From Dehalococcoidia bacterium (GTDB taxonomy: Bacteria; Chloroflexota; Dehalococcoidia; SZUA-161), in NCBI GenBank assembly GCA_014859215.1, contig JACUUS010000141.1:1-5922 (forward strand): 5,922 bases of DNA, read 5' to 3'. Positions within the stretch are counted from its first letter, which is position 1; each line of letters opens with the position of its first letter. Made by a program: the position numbers and the translations under genes. Positions 5,832 through 5,922 of this stretch are shown here, one piece after another. The notes under the pieces were generated by a model, which saw only the letters and a list, made by a program, of their open reading frames with translations, ran no database searches and was not told the DNA's origin.

Positions 5832-5838
5832 CCCCTTC
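5832..5838 (-). promoter_or_regulatory. ribosome binding site for the TTG start of thiC
   Basis: On the minus strand GAAGGGG (5838-5832) stands 6 bases before TTG at 5825-5823, supporting this non-ATG start. It lies directly after the terminator's T-rich tract and outside the hairpin, so control is more likely by termination than by hiding this site. Confidence 0.75.
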
Positions 5839-5839
5839 T

Positions 5840-5873
5840 AAAACGAAAAGACCACGAACCTAGGTTCGCGGTC
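5840..5873 (-). terminator. intrinsic terminator of the thiC leader (riboswitch expression platform)
   Basis: Read on the minus strand, GACCGCGAAC (5873-5864) pairs with GTTCGTGGTC (5859-5850) around a CTAG loop: a 10-bp stem with a single G-U pair. It is followed by TTTT, CG, TTTT (5849-5840). It lies between the TPP aptamer and the thiC ribosome binding site, where a transcription-attenuation platform belongs. Confidence 0.9.
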
Positions 5874-5885
5874 ACCCGAAGCATC

Positions 5886-5922
5886 CGCTTTCCTACGCTC
5901 GTATTACCGAGTTCAGGTTCCA
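5886..5922 (-). promoter_or_regulatory. TPP riboswitch (THI element), 3' half, cut by the window edge
   Basis: On the minus strand the sequence carries the conserved 3' half of the thiamine pyrophosphate aptamer. It has GGAACCTGAA (5920-5911 region), then a hairpin CTCG / GTAATA / CGAG (5911-5898), then GCGTAGGAAAG. These correspond to the family's GAACCUGA, the ..UAAUA.. stem-loop and GCGUAGGGAA. The 5' half with the CUGAGA motif, and the promoter, would lie beyond 5922. Binding of TPP should close the aptamer and let the downstream terminator form, switching off thiC-thi4-cinA. Confidence 0.93.

Overview
This is a compact bacterial chromosomal segment. It is moderately GC-rich by eye and has almost no intergenic space. 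It holds one tRNA gene, four plus-strand genes and three minus-strand genes, plus the 3' half of a riboswitch leader that runs off the right edge. The bacterial assignment rests on sigma70-type promoters, Shine-Dalgarno sequences, TTG starts, a TPP riboswitch with an intrinsic terminator, and housekeeping genes of bacterial type. The short form of ThiC together with a Thi4 that lacks the sulfur-donor cysteine points to an anaerobe living with sulfide. Chloroflexota, deep Actinomycetota or a clostridia-like lineage are all possible; the sequence alone does not decide.

Layout: (1) Bases 1-62 hold nothing I recognise. (2) tRNA-Val(GAC) lies on the minus strand at 63-135. Its consensus promoter stands back-to-back with an equally good plus-strand promoter that drives (3) a DUF151/bifunctional-nuclease-family protein (248-766). 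(4) A small protein with two CxxC pairs follows (808-1134), probably with its own extended -10 promoter. (5) Next is coaE, dephospho-CoA kinase (1205-1807). (6) It overlaps a NUDIX hydrolase of the CoA-pyrophosphatase type (1804 onward). A perfect 13-bp tandem duplication at 2274-2299 throws this gene out of frame; its true C-terminus can still be read in another frame up to the TAG at 2426-2428.

The right half is a minus-strand thiamine operon read from 5922 towards 2435: TPP riboswitch aptamer (3' half only), intrinsic terminator, thiC (pyrimidine branch), thi4 (thiazole branch), and cinA joined to thi4 by a 4-nt ATGA overlap. ThiC makes HMP-P. Thi4 makes an ADP-linked thiazole from NAD and glycine. 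CinA family members carry a dinucleotide pyrophosphatase domain and an NMN deamidase domain. The most interesting idea in this window is that CinA here works with Thi4, cleaving the ADP-thiazole product and/or recycling the pyridine by-products, under TPP control. The two gene clusters converge with only 6 bases between the restored NUDIX stop and the cinA stop.
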